From the NCBI GenBank assembly GCA_900618795.1, contig UYJD01000012.1, positions 916,476 through 980,475 of the forward strand: a stretch of DNA of 64,000 nucleotides. The letters are read 5' to 3'. Within the stretch, counting starts at the first letter, position 1. Each line of letters opens with the position of its first letter. A program made the position numbers and the translations under genes. Positions 47,361 through 57,930 of this stretch are shown here, piece by piece. The notes beneath the pieces are model-generated. The model searched no databases. It was not told where the DNA came from and saw only the letters and a list, made by a program, of their open reading frames with translations. Source of the DNA: Cyanodermella asteris. Taxonomy: Eukaryota > Ascomycota > Lecanoromycetes > Ostropales > Stictidaceae.

Positions 47361-48455
47361 ATTCGAGGACGTTTATTTGCGAAGAGCGAACAAACAATGG
47401 ACAAATGCAAGGAAGCGATTACGCAGCAATGGCCATATAGTCAGACGAGAAGTGCATGGTGGAGTATGCTCCTCCCTCAGGCTTGCGCATAAGCCCTAGG
47501 AGCGGCCTATGCCGACAAGGCTGAATTGTTTGGGCAACGGCAAGGTAGCATCGCCGTCTCTCGGTAGTACCTGTGAGACTGGAACAGAAGGGTTCGAGGC
47601 CATGAAGCGCCCCGCATGCCCGCTCGTCGCCTATCAACTGTTGCGAAGCGGCATGATTTCCACTAGTGGGAGCCTCGGGTGTCACTGCAATTAGAACGGC
47701 AGCTCATCCTGGGCGCCAACATTGACAGCAGCCGCGCGCATTCTCCTCAAAGCTCGTACTATTATGCTGACCAGGGAGCGACATTGAACGAGAGCTGGAA
47801 TTGGCAGAACGACGACATGCACGAAGCACCGTGTTCTGTGATCTGCGTGTCACGTGAAATTCGCGACTCGTGCCCGCTTCTTATCGAAGCCTGAAGCCGT
47901 TTAGGACAGATACGCATAGTAGCATCCGGCTGCTCTAAGTTTTGTGTCTATCGTGACCTTTAGGCATACTCTTAATGCGATCAACGACTACATGACGCCC
48001 TTGGTGGTATTTCCTATGAACTGAGGAGAGCTTCCCATGGTAGTACTATCTGACCTTAGCCCAAGGGAATTCCGTCGGATGGCGATTCGGGCTCGGAAGC
48101 TTCGTTCCATGGCCATCCTACGACGTCAAGACCTAGTCCTGGACACGAGAAGATGCAAAGTCGTGAATCACGCGAGTTTCACGTATTAGGAGGTGACTTT
48201 CTTCAGTACGCCAGTGTGAAGTTTCCGCAGCTTGCAACAGCTCCGTGCATTCCAAGCCATGAGTGACACATTGTTCTCGAACGCAAGCTGCTAGCTAATA
48301 ACGGCGATTCGAAGCATCGTTCTATACATGCAATTGCCTTCCTCGCATAGGTCATAAAGCTCGTGCATCGATCCTGCCAGTGCGGCTCACAAGCTGCACG
48401 TGACTTCAATTTACGCGTCTGCGGCGCGTCTACCCTGGCTCCGAAGCGAATTCGA
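47361..48455. promoter_or_regulatory. Divergent intergenic region annexin/DPB2
   Basis: About 1.1 kb between divergent starts. Short frames only. It could hold an additional 5-prime exon of the annexin gene; no clear MCB or other site was picked out. Confidence 0.35.
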
Positions 48456-50774
48456 ATGTCGAGCACGCCAAACCAACATCAAAAACTATATCACACCATG
48501 GACGTACATGCACGGCGACTCCATCCGGGTATGACGCCGAAAGGTGTCTCTGCAGCTATACCTTCGTCCTCGCCAGCATTTGCTACTCCAGCGTTTCCTA
48601 TCCGCGCGCCCGCACCCCCCGCCGGCCCAAAGACATCAGCCGTCCTGCCAATTGAAGTTCCCATAGTGAAATTCCGACCGTTGGCTGTCCGAGTATTTAC
48701 GAAGCGACACAACCTTAACCTCAACTCACAAGCTTTGCAAACGCTGGCAGCCTTTGTTGGGAAGCACTGTGGAACGGGATGGCTGCAGGAGGGACTTGCA
48801 GAGAAAGTGTTGGAAGAGGTTGCGCGGCGATGGAAGAAGAATGGTGGCGCTTTCATTGTTGACGGCGAAAGCAAGGAGCTGCACGCCATATTGAAAGAGC
48901 TCGGGCACTGCATGGTGGGTGGGAAGATAACTCTGGCCGCCAGTGTTTTAAATCGACAAACGAGTTTTGGCATGAGCGGCATGAATCTGAATGCTGAATC
49001 TGCAGTGGACTCTGGAGCGGAACAGACGCAAGAAATTGAGGATGAAGAGATCTCACAGGATCCCCGCCAGTATCTCAGGGTAATCAGCGCCTTCGACCAG
49101 CCCCGCTTAACGTTCAACCATCTGAAGAGGCATTTTGAGAAGGTCCAGAAACCGGCAACTCTATTTCCTGATCCGGCGACACGTACGGCATTCTACAAAC
49201 AGCGATACCACATGGTCCATCAGCGTTTAATGAGAAATGAAACCTTCCAAGCACCATCTAACGTTCCCGTCCGACACGCCACTCTCCAAAGATCCGCCTC
49301 AAGTTTTATACCCCAACAGTCCTACAAACTTTCCAACATTACAGACCTTCTCGGTCGGAGCGGAACCTCTCATATCTTGCTGGGTCTACTTACGCTCGCA
49401 CCTGCGGGACACTATGCCATCACCGACTTGACGGGCAGTATCATGCTCGAATTGTCTCTAGCTACACCAGTACCTGAAAATGCATGGTTCGTTCCAGGCA
49501 TGATCGTGATTGTTGATGGTACGTACGAGGAGGAGAGCATCAACGCATCTACAATGGTCGGTAGCAATACTGGAATCGGCGGCACGATAGGAGGAAAGTT
49601 TATTGCATCTACAATAGCGGGTCCGCCTGCTGAGCGGAGGGAGAAGACTCTGGGCATCAATGACGGAAAAGACATCGACCAATTCGCTGCTGCCAGTGGA
49701 TTCGGCTGGGTCGACTTTCTGGGTGTTGGCAGTGAGAAGTCAGCTGGACCTCGAATGAGGCGGATAGAAGGACAAGTGTTGAAAAAGTCGGACGCTGGCG
49801 GCCGCGGCAGAGTTGTGGCTATTGGTGAGCTGAATTTGGATGTGCCGGAAACAGTCGAGGCTTTGCGAAAGATCCTCAGTACCTACGAATCTGACGAGCC
49901 TGGGACGACACCGATGACATTCATCCTCATGGGCAGCTTTGTGAGTGCGGCCGGGATGGCAAGGTATGGAAGTGCCGGCAGTATCGAGTACAAAGAGTAC
50001 TTCGACGTGCTTGCGTCGGCACTTTCAGACTACCCAAGAGTCTTGTCCGCCGCGACCTTCGTCTTTGTGCCTGGCGATAACGATCCGTGGTCGTCTGCCT
50101 TCTCCGCTTCTGCTACAACCACCGTCCCTCGGCAGTCTTTGCCAGCAGCGTTGACATCCCGGATAAAGCGAGCATTCACGACGGCGAACGGTGAAAAGGA
50201 GAGGACACCAGCCACGGGAGTGGACGGCGACGTGGTCTTCACGAGCAACCCTGCCAGGTTGTCTCTCTTTGGGCCTGCTCAGGAGATGGTGATCATGCGT
50301 GATGACATTACCAGTCGCGTACGGCGGCAAGCAGTGACCTTTCCGGCCGATGTGAATGATGATGAGCACATGGAGCAGCTCGACGAGGTCATGGACATTG
50401 ACGCTGACATTGCCGAAGCGGAGACCAACGAACCGGAGATTCAGCAAGCAGGACCTTCGAAAAAGATATCCGAGGAGGATGTGAAGACGGCAAAGAAGTT
50501 GGTGAAGATGGTTATTGACCAGGCTTACCTCGCCCCGTTCTCGAACCTCATTCGACCGACACTCTGGGACTATGCCCCTTGCTTACACATGGTTCCACTA
50601 CCAACTTCCATGATCCTGATGGATGCAGAGGCCCCTGCATTCGCTTTGGGCTACGAAGGCTGCTTCGTACTGAATCCCGGCAAATGCCTCGTCGAGAACC
50701 GCAAAGGGCAAGCTCGCTGGGCCGAGTACGACGCGACTACCAAGAGAGGCAAGACCATGCAAATCAACTTTTGA
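48456..50774 (+). CDS. DPB2: DNA polymerase epsilon subunit B (Dpb2)
   Basis: 772 codons from the ATG at 48456 (MSSTPNQHQKLYHTM); an alternative start is the next Met at 48498, and the frame is also open further upstream. Dpb2 is the essential second subunit of the leading-strand polymerase and links it to GINS. The sequence shows the N-terminal domain (FRPLAVRVFTKRHNLNLN, WLQEGLAEKVLEEVARRW), an OB-fold region, and the inactive calcineurin-like phosphoesterase domain (FILMGSFVSAAG, FVFVPGDNDPW, LPAALTSRIKRAF). It ends GKTMQINF. Convergent with RMT2, with 34 bp between stop codons. Confidence 0.9.
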   Translation: MSSTPNQHQKLYHTMDVHARRLHPGMTPKGVSAAIPSSSPAFATPAFPIRAPAPPAGPKTSAVLPIEVPIVKFRPLAVRVFTKRHNLNLNSQALQTLAAFVGKHCGTGWLQEGLAEKVLEEVARRWKKNGGAFIVDGESKELHAILKELGHCMVGGKITLAASVLNRQTSFGMSGMNLNAESAVDSGAEQTQEIEDEEISQDPRQYLRVISAFDQPRLTFNHLKRHFEKVQKPATLFPDPATRTAFYKQRYHMVHQRLMRNETFQAPSNVPVRHATLQRSASSFIPQQSYKLSNITDLLGRSGTSHILLGLLTLAPAGHYAITDLTGSIMLELSLATPVPENAWFVPGMIVIVDGTYEEESINASTMVGSNTGIGGTIGGKFIASTIAGPPAERREKTLGINDGKDIDQFAAASGFGWVDFLGVGSEKSAGPRMRRIEGQVLKKSDAGGRGRVVAIGELNLDVPETVEALRKILSTYESDEPGTTPMTFILMGSFVSAAGMARYGSAGSIEYKEYFDVLASALSDYPRVLSAATFVFVPGDNDPWSSAFSASATTTVPRQSLPAALTSRIKRAFTTANGEKERTPATGVDGDVVFTSNPARLSLFGPAQEMVIMRDDITSRVRRQAVTFPADVNDDEHMEQLDEVMDIDADIAEAETNEPEIQQAGPSKKISEEDVKTAKKLVKMVIDQAYLAPFSNLIRPTLWDYAPCLHMVPLPTSMILMDAEAPAFALGYEGCFVLNPGKCLVENRKGQARWAEYDATTKRGKTMQINF

Positions 50775-50808
50775 TAGAACTTGAATGACGGACATGATTT
50801 GATGCGTT

Positions 50809-52113
50809 TCACGAGAAGAACGAACAAATTGGAAGCTGGTACTTCTTCAACGTCCAGTATGGCCGCTTCGTGCCCTCCCACGTGCCTTGATCAGCCAGGT
50901 CCGGAACGTCCAGTTCTGTCCAGGCAACCTCGTAACCGCACTCCTGCAAATCCATGGATAGTATGTTCTTGTAGACGTCGTACGAGATCTGCCGGTCAGC
51001 GCCGAGGCCGTTGAAGAAGCTCCATTTCCCGCTGTCGGCCAGTAAACCGATGATATGCTCGTCAAACAACATCTTGAACGCGCCGTAGTCCTCGGCAAAG
51101 GTATCGAAGAAGATGGCATCGAACTGCTCGCCATCCTCAACCAGCTGCGGCACGACATCTTGCCACCTACCCTCGTGAACTTTCACGCCCGCCTTTTCAT
51201 GCCATCCTTGTTCCCGCATCTCGGCAAGGACATCCGGGTGGGCTTCGACGATGTGGTGAGACTCAGGCTTCTTGGCCTGGAACATGCCATCCACGATCCC
51301 CATGCCGTGCCCGATATTCAGGACCCGTAGACCGTCCGAGGGCGAAAGTAAATCGGCCGTCTTCTGCATAATGTCCGTCTCCCAGCTCATCATGACGCCG
51401 TTCGCGTCCCTGTCGAGCAGAACGTCTGGCTGAAATGTGAGTTTGGACTTGAGGAATTCCTGGTTGCTTTCCGCTACTTCCGTCCCTTCCGTCCCCTCGG
51501 CATCTCCATCCTCAATCTGACTCGCAGCAGCAGCGTCGGCGCCAGCGTCAGCGCCGACGTTTTCGGTTTCCTTCTCTGCTTCACCCTCATCAGCGTCGTC
51601 GTCGTCGTCGTCGGCAAGTCGCTCGTACTCCTCAAGTTTACTCAACAACATCTCCGCCCTCGTCCCCGCATCGACCAGAACCTCGTAAGCCTCCCTCAAA
51701 CCCAGCCTGAACGCAACACACCCCGGCGTCTCCCCGTTTGCATCCAGCGCATTCCAGATCGCGCCGTGTTGCAGCAACCACTGCACGGTCGCTTTGCACT
51801 TTTCGGCCGTGCCCGCTGACTCGGGGTTCGGTGCTACGGGTTCATCGCTGTGGCCGTTCAAGGATGCATGGCCGTTCGTCGAGGGCTGCTGGTTGTTGTT
51901 GTCGTTGTCGTCGTTGTTTTCGTCGTCGTCTTCGCAGGCAACTATGGCGGCGTGCAGGGGCGTGATTCCCGAGTCTGGGTCTTGGCAATTTACGAGGTGG
52001 GCGTCGGTTTTTAGGAGAGTTCGGATGAGGGGGATGTCGTGGTTTGTGGAGGCGAGGAGGAGTTCTTGGACGGGGAGGGAGATTGTGGTGGCCAGCTCGG
52101 GTGGGACGTCCAT
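50809..52113 (-). CDS. RMT2: Protein arginine N5-methyltransferase 2 (Rmt2-like)
   Basis: 434 codons from the ATG at 52113 (MDVPPELATT); the open frame extends nine codons upstream without an ATG. Rmt2 methylates the delta nitrogen of arginine, in yeast on ribosomal protein uL11. The N-terminal half carries ankyrin-like repeats (DPDSGITPLHAAIVACEDDD, WLLQHGAIWNALDANGETPG). Two acidic low-complexity inserts (DDDENNDDNDNNNQQ; DDDDDDADEGEAEKE) follow. The C-terminal SAM-binding domain has VLNIGHGMGIVDG as motif I and DAIFFDTFAEDYGAF. The protein ends with the typical GTKRPYWTLKKYQLP tail. Confidence 0.9.
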   Translation of the reverse strand: MDVPPELATTISLPVQELLLASTNHDIPLIRTLLKTDAHLVNCQDPDSGITPLHAAIVACEDDDENNDDNDNNNQQPSTNGHASLNGHSDEPVAPNPESAGTAEKCKATVQWLLQHGAIWNALDANGETPGCVAFRLGLREAYEVLVDAGTRAEMLLSKLEEYERLADDDDDDADEGEAEKETENVGADAGADAAAASQIEDGDAEGTEGTEVAESNQEFLKSKLTFQPDVLLDRDANGVMMSWETDIMQKTADLLSPSDGLRVLNIGHGMGIVDGMFQAKKPESHHIVEAHPDVLAEMREQGWHEKAGVKVHEGRWQDVVPQLVEDGEQFDAIFFDTFAEDYGAFKMLFDEHIIGLLADSGKWSFFNGLGADRQISYDVYKNILSMDLQECGYEVAWTELDVPDLADQGTWEGTKRPYWTLKKYQLPICSFFS

Positions 52114-52696
52114 GATTGATTCGACCTGGAGCTCGGGCAAGGAAGTGGAAGATGTGAGTGATTGCTTCCTCGTTCAGTTTGTAGGCTTCTTTCTCTCGGT
52201 GGTCTTTGAAGGTCGGGGCAATTATGAATAATACGATCAGGTCGGAGGGTGTTCGGAATGAGTTTTCAAACTCGACGCCAGTGGTCAGGATTGTGTCGTA
52301 AGCTGAAGTCAAAAAATCCGTAAGTCGTCGCTCGGTGTTTTGATCTGTCCGGCTTCTCAGGTTTTGTCGTAATGTTGGAACGAGAATTCTCAATTTCTTG
52401 TCAGTGCATCGACACGCAGGTAACAATCACGTTGGGTGGAGCTGGACCTGCGAAAATCACGGACAACCCGCTTTGGACCCACCCAACTTCGCTTTCACTT
52501 TGACGCGTGGGGATATTATATTTCGTCTCACAAACCTGAGCGCTGGGGCCATAGAATTAGGTATGTCAATCTTTTATTTCGTGTTCTACGGCATTGGGAG
52601 TATGGTCTTACAATACGTGCAAAGCTTGATCATGAGATGAGGGATTATCGATTTTGGGTTCTAGTATTCATATCACGCAGGCAGTCAGCGCGTTCA

Positions 52697-53428
52697 TCAA
52701 GCCACAATCACGATCCAGTCATTCTTCAATTCTCGTTCAGAGCCTGGACTGGCAGCTGGAACAAAGTCGAATGTGGAGACACCGTCTTCTTCTGTTGCCG
52801 ATCCTTCCGCTTTTGCCTGCTTTGGCTGTCGCTTTTGCCCTGGCTTCGGCTTCGGCTTGCTTTTCGACTCAGCTTCCTCTTCGGCCTCCTTTTCGATCTT
52901 GTACTCGACCTTCGGTCCGGTACCTTTCTTCGGTAGCTCCGGCTCTTCGTCATCTCCATAATAAGTGCGGCCTTTCGCGAGGTACTTATCTTTGCGTTCC
53001 TCGCGATCCTCAATGTTGCTGACGGTTCCGCCGTACTTGGCCATGAAACCTACCTTGTGACCAAGCCTTTCGATGCCCCTGACGATAATCGGAAGATCTG
53101 TAATGGGGCAAAGCAGAGCACCGGCGCCGGTTGCATGTATTTCGGCCGGTCGCATCACCGGCATCTTATGGCTACCATTCCAAAGTCGCTCCGTAAGAAG
53201 TATCTTGAGGAGCTTGGCAAAGTTAGCGTCTGGTTGCCAGTCGCAATCTTCCGAATTCACGAAGAGTTCGAGGACAATATAGTTGCGCATGTTGACTCCC
53301 ATGCGGTCTTGCTCGACAACAGAGAGTTTGCCCACAGAGACGGGCTTGGCGCGCAGCCAGGTCAATTGTTCGATAGTCTCGGGGAGGAGATCATCGATCG
53401 TGATGTTTCTGCGTGCAGAGTTATACAT
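52697..53428 (-). CDS. Hypothetical protein, unrecognised
   Basis: 243 codons from the ATG at 53428 (MYNSARRNITIDDLLPETIE). Residues 1-150 look globular with a mixed hydrophobic pattern (KLLKILLTERLWNG, RGIERLGHKVGFMAKYGG). The rest is charged and lysine/proline-rich (SKSKPKPKPGQKRQPKQ) and ends KNDWIVIVA. No signal peptide, membrane helix or known motif was recognised. Amino-acid composition and uninterrupted frame support a real gene. It lies upstream of RMT2 on the same strand, 583 bp away, just before the RiPP-like cluster. Confidence 0.6.
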   Translation of the reverse strand: MYNSARRNITIDDLLPETIEQLTWLRAKPVSVGKLSVVEQDRMGVNMRNYIVLELFVNSEDCDWQPDANFAKLLKILLTERLWNGSHKMPVMRPAEIHATGAGALLCPITDLPIIVRGIERLGHKVGFMAKYGGTVSNIEDREERKDKYLAKGRTYYGDDEEPELPKKGTGPKVEYKIEKEAEEEAESKSKPKPKPGQKRQPKQAKAEGSATEEDGVSTFDFVPAASPGSERELKNDWIVIVA

Positions 53429-53960
53429 TGTCAATTATGCGGCGCGAAGGAATAGACGACGTGGTAGGCCGAGCTTAAGCAACTGGACGAAGGCGGTACA
53501 TGGAAGTACGGGCCAAGTCAATGTAATACTGCCTGCTGGTGTCCTTGCTCAATGATCCAAAGCTAAGTATGCTTGGACGGAGCATCAGGAGTACATTTTC
53601 ATCGCTTATATAAGCTAGCAGTTCTCATCTCACGTGATATGTCACGACTGTTGAACATCGGTGCTCAATGATCTGGAAATATCAAACACAGAATCCGCCA
53701 GGCCTGAGCCTACATTTCTGCAAGTCCGGGCGGGAGACACAGCTGTTTTTTATGCCGTCCTGAATCCGTACGCAGTTGCTCTAGCCGCGCCGCTCATTTT
53801 CTAAACTTCGCCCTCCGCAACAGTACTCGGAAAATCCTCGGCTCTGACTCTGGCACACTATCATCAGACGAGCTACCAAAGTCCATGGAGAGACGTGAAG
53901 ACATTGCAATTGCAAACCCCTTCTTCGTCGCCATCCTCGTGTTGACATATCTTCGCAGCT
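53429..53960. other. Boundary region between housekeeping block and RiPP-like cluster
   Basis: 532 bp with no coding signal. It separates the unrecognised gene from the first UstYa-like gene and is a candidate left border of the cluster. Confidence 0.4.
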
Positions 53961-54794
53961 TCACTGTTCAGGCCGTGGCTGCTCCTCCACCCACTCAAGC
54001 ACCCGATCATAATCCCTAAAAAATCTCGCCATGTTATGATTGCGATCGGGCAATCCCCCGTCGCCCAAATCACGAAAGGTCTCAAAACTCAGATCCGGAT
54101 TGCACATCAGCGCCTGCCGCACCACGTCCGCACAGTGATCAAGGTGAGCATGCAGCAATTCCTCCGTGTCCGTAAAGAACCACGGCTCTCTGCTTTGATA
54201 GTAGCCGCGATGCGTGTACTGCCACAGTATTTTGACGCAATGTAAGTGGTGGAAGACGCCGAGGTTGGCACGGTAGCCACCGCCTTGGGCTGGTGTGAAC
54301 TGGACTGCGTCTGCGGGTGCGTCGACCTCTTCGAATTGAGTTGAGTTGATGCGGAACGGAGCGTCTAGTATCTTGGGTCAGTAATCCTCTCGATCAGAGG
54401 GACTATCTGACCAACGCTTCAAAAGTCGGTCCCAAGCTGCGTCTGCGGCTGGTCCGGGATGCCGGAATATGGCTGAGTTCTCTTCTTCGAAACGGCGCCA
54501 GACGCGCTCATTGCTCACGTGGCGGTCGTACCAGCCTGAAATTTGTGTCAGCTTTGTTCGTAAAGATTTGAATCTTTTGTGCATACTCAAAGGGCCTGTT
54601 TGCGCGTTACATTCTCTCATATTGAAGATCCCGTACAGACATATGGACAAAGAGAGCAGGAAGAAGCCCATTTGCACAGCCCAAAAACAGATGAGACCGT
54701 GGTCCGGAAAGACTCCGCGTCGAGCTGGCTCCCTGTTCTCTTCGTCTTCAAGGAGCCATCTCTCGGTGTCTGTGCTGTCGGACTTGACGGTCAT
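53961..54794 (-). CDS. UstYa-like (DUF3328) oxidase-type protein, copy 1, three exons
   Basis: Exon 1 is 54611..54794, exon 2 starts at 54535, exon 3 is 53961..54364; the exon 2 donor (near 54400-54425) is not certain. The topology is a short cytosolic N-terminus, one transmembrane helix (HGLICFWAVQMGFFLLSLSI, about 31-55), then a lumenal domain. The conserved HPGPAADAAWDRLL precedes the signature motif HHLHC (54237-54251) and a second HLDHC (54132-54146) followed by VVRQALMCNPD. Family knowledge: UstYa/UstYb-type proteins perform oxidative cyclisation of RiPP core peptides (ustiloxin, phomopsin, asperipin, cyclochlorotine pathways) and other oxidations. Both HxxHC motifs are intact. Confidence 0.82.
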
Positions 54795-55208
54795 ATTTCT
54801 TGCGACGCGGACAATATTTTAGGTGAGTTTCTATCCGGCGTACTTTGAAGGTAGAAGCGCGGTGGACTGGACGGTGGGGGAAGGTCCACCAAGCAGAACC
54901 AACTCTCCGGCAGGGCACCTTTGCACGAATAGACGAGCTGCGGGGCTCGATATGGACACTGCAGATCAGCTTTTACACTCCGAGCAACATTGATGCATCG
55001 CTGCATTCACAAAAGTTCAGAGCCGAGCTGATATGCATGGTTGCTATTTCTTGTCCGGCTCAGCAAAGCTCAGACACGAGCCTCGAATGCTGAAACTATC
55101 AAAATTGGAAAGCAACGTTATTCAGCCTTGCGGCAGATCCTACACTCCACCACACAACTGCCATTCCGTCGTACTACAGTTCTTGGCTTTTCCATGATTT
55201 ACAGCTAT
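54795..55208. other. Intergenic region
   Basis: 414 bp between UstYa-like copies 1 and 2, both minus strand; no gene seen. Confidence 0.35.
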
Positions 55209-56207
55209 CTATGGCGGCTTAGCAAAGATCTTGGAGCCCAGCGGGATCGGCAGATCGCTTCCATCAGGGGTGTCAGGGATCTCGTTCTCCTTGATCCAGC
55301 GCTCGACGGATCCAATATCACGACATTTGTGGAAAGTGTTGAAGTTGGCGTAGGGATCTGGTGTGGCAGTGATCCACTGGTGAGGGATGATACCAACGTC
55401 AGCGTTGCACATAATATTCTGACGCAAAATCTCGATGCAGTGTTCTGCACAGAATTAGCTCTGGTCTGGAGACTTCCAAGGTAACCTTACGAAGATGGAT
55501 CTTGACCGTGAAAGGGCGGTCGGTAAACACGGGCGCCATTTGCTCTGGCTTCTCTGGATTGTTGTAATAGTCTTGGTGGAGACCTTGTCGAAGCATGTTC
55601 AAACACTTATTTGCTGTCAGTCAAAGCAACTCGGCACAGAGAGCAGCCACGATTGGTCTCTTACATGCATATGATGGCTGAATTCGAGGAACCCAATGTA
55701 TCCTCCACCGTACTCCGGTGTCAGTCGAGCAGCATCTTGAAAGTGCTCCTTCGCACCAGGCAGCTTCATGAACTCGTCCTCTGGAATGGACGCGTACTTG
55801 ACATAGCCCCATTTGTCCCACGCAGCATCGAGCTCCGGGCTTGGATCGCCAGTGAACTCAGACGGATATCCTAGTGTCCCATTGAACTGAGTGAGATGCG
55901 GCGTGGGATCCATGTGCTTCAGAATCGGAGAGTACGGAGAGCTTTGGTACAAGCACATCTGGTCGATCTCTTTCTCCGACAGAGAGTGTCGACCGACGAA
56001 GAACATGGCGAGATAGCTGCCGGCCAGGACCAGCGCACCGACAGCCCAGAGGCCGTTCTTCGTAACCCGTCGGCTCCAAAGTTGGGAGGCGGGCTTTCGA
56101 AGACCGGTCACCAAGCCGTCCCGAGTGCCGGTGCAGCTCTCATCGTCGGAGTGCTCTTCATCCACTGGCTTCTCAATCGAGATGCGGCTGTACTGCTGGG
56201 CGTCCAT
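55209..56207 (-). CDS. UstYa-like (DUF3328) oxidase-type protein, copy 2, three exons
   Basis: Complement of 55209..55444, 55491..55605 and 55665..56207, 297 codons, all junctions phase-consistent. The cytosolic N-terminus (about 50 residues) is followed by one membrane helix (NGLWAVGALVLAGSYLAMFF, about 52-71). The lumenal domain contains DPSPELDAAWDKW, YGGGYIGFLEFSHHMHC and a second HLQHCIEILRQNIMCNAD. Both signature HxxHC motifs are split by introns: HHMH|C by intron 1 (GTAAGA...ATAAG) and HL|QHC by intron 2 (GTAAGG...TGCAG). Intact motifs imply an active enzyme. It lies 1.3 kb from the precursor gene in a divergent arrangement, so co-regulation from the shared region is plausible. Confidence 0.88.
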
Positions 56208-57535
56208 AATGTGTAATATGGCTGGGAGATTGAACTTCATGAGAGGTGCGGACCACAGCGGTCTCGAAGTGAGCGGACGTGATGAACCAATACAAGCGAT
56301 AGGCCAACGGCAAGAGCGAAAAGGCTCGGGAACCGATCTTCAGGGAGGATATGTAGCCCCGGACATCAGACCGACTCCTCATCGATCGCTGAAGCGTCCT
56401 GGCGAGTATCATCTTGCGGATGGCAACATCGAGGCGGGGTTCATCTTGCAGGTTTTCTTGTCCACCTCGAACGTGTCAACTCGTATGATCACACCAGGGA
56501 ACGCGTCACCACAGGGAGATCAGTGATAATGCATGACAGGCTGTGATCGCATGTCACACCGGTGGTGAGAACCAATTTGTGACGATACGATAATTCAACC
56601 CGTACGTAAGTAAAAGTGCCGAGTAAGTTTTACCCGCAGCGCTAGCGCGAAGTTTGTGTCCACGTGCCGCCATCCACTTGTTAGAACTCTTCCACATTTA
56701 CTTTCGCACATCTTCAGCTTCAAAGAGGGGAGCGTGGAGAATTTCGGACTGGTGCCATCACACCTTGCGTGGCAGTCTCTCTCTCGGCTTCATCGACTGC
56801 TCATCCGTCCTAAGATACGACATGATGTGGTCTGACGGCACGATTCTCCTCAATCATCGCCAGCTTCCGTTCTGAGCCGACCCATGTGAATCACGGGGCT
56901 GTTGCGGTCTCGATATTGTGCTGTTGACCGCTGTTTGGCGTGCGTCTAGTCGATCGGCAGCGCCAAAATGAGCGTTTTCTCAACCCCCTATATTTCGATT
57001 GTTTTCGTCAGCCGCTCCGTACTGTTCACCTGTCTGAGACGGCAGGTCCTGACACAGATCCAGAGATCCCTCAACTACTCTCTTCGAAGCTTACTGCCCG
57101 TCTCCGGTTATCCGCATTGGGTTCGATCGCAACTCACGATCCTATCCACCGCAAGCCGGTAGTTGTCTCCTCAGATCTTTTGCGGGGCCGTTGGGTCCGC
57201 AGGAACGAGCTCATCGAACACATTCCCCTCGGATGCCAAATCACGCAAGCTCGCACTACGTATGTCAGCTCTGGGAGCAGAGATCTGGGATCCCAGAAGA
57301 CCATGATATTGCAGGCGAGGACGAGGTGGGGTCCAACTCGTCCCCCTCTCGAGCCAAAGTCACGACAGAGAGTAGGTAGGAATCAACGACATTTTCGACC
57401 TCACATAAAGAAGCCTATCGTCCCCCATCCGTGTTTGCTTCTGTCGTCTTCTCTCTACTTGTGTAACTTCAATCATCCCGCTGCCCCAGTTTCAATTTTT
57501 CATACCAAGCAACTTCTTAGCTTCAAGTTGTGAAG
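56208..57535. promoter_or_regulatory. Divergent promoter region UstYa-like copy 2 / RiPP precursor
   Basis: 1.33 kb without genes. Before the precursor ATG there is a TATA-like CACATAAAG at about 57402-57410 and a long pyrimidine-rich leader (CTTCTGTCGTCTTCTCTCT region near 57437), typical of strongly expressed secreted-protein genes. No cluster-specific operator could be assigned. Confidence 0.4.
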
Positions 57536-57930
57536 ATGGTTCAAATCACTTTACTCGCTGCCTTGGCCACAGCCTTCTCCTTGGCCACCGGAGCACCGAC
57601 ACCTCACGTCCATGGTGCTGACAAGCGCACCAACATTTACCCCGGTGTCAAATACGAAGGCGACGTCGAGAAGCGCACCAACATCTACCCTGGCGTCAAG
57701 TACGAGGGCGATCTCGACAAGCGCACCAACATTTACCCGGTATCCTGGCCCAGCCGGGCGACCTCGTAGGAGATGAGCAAGCTAATAAGCATGCAGGGTG
57801 TCGAGTACGAGGGTGATGTTGAAAAGAGGACTAACATCTACCCGGTATCGGCTCCTTGAAGGTTGTCTTACAACGCAGATACTGACCGTCGTGACAGGGC
57901 GTCAAGTACGAGGGTGATATCTTCGAGTGA
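57536..57930 (+). CDS. Kexin-processed repeat RiPP precursor peptide (dikaritin-like), three exons
   Basis: Join 57536..57739, 57797..57844 and 57898..57930, 94 codons. The signal peptide (MVQITLLAALATAFSLATGA) is followed by a short propeptide (PTPHVHGAD). Four units follow, each starting after a KR dibasic site: TNIYPGVKYEGDVE, TNIYPGVKYEGDLD, TNIYPGVEYEGDVE and a last TNIYPGVKYEGDIFE before the stop. This is the layout of fungal RiPP precursors such as UstA, where Kex2 releases core peptides that UstYa-type enzymes crosslink through aromatic side chains; each unit here offers two tyrosines. Both introns (57 and 53 nt) cut at the same place, between Pro and Gly of repeats 3 and 4. The gene is flanked by five UstYa-like genes. 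The core composition matches no product I know. Confidence 0.88.
57631..57926 (+). repeat. Intragenic tandem repeat encoding the core units
   Basis: Four tandem units of about 45 coding bases encode KR-TNIYPGV(K/E)YEGD. Units 1 and 2 are contiguous; units 3 and 4 are interrupted by introns at the same codon boundary (CCG|GTATC). The third unit has Lys to Glu at core position 8. Near-identity of the units suggests recent expansion or gene conversion. Confidence 0.85.
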
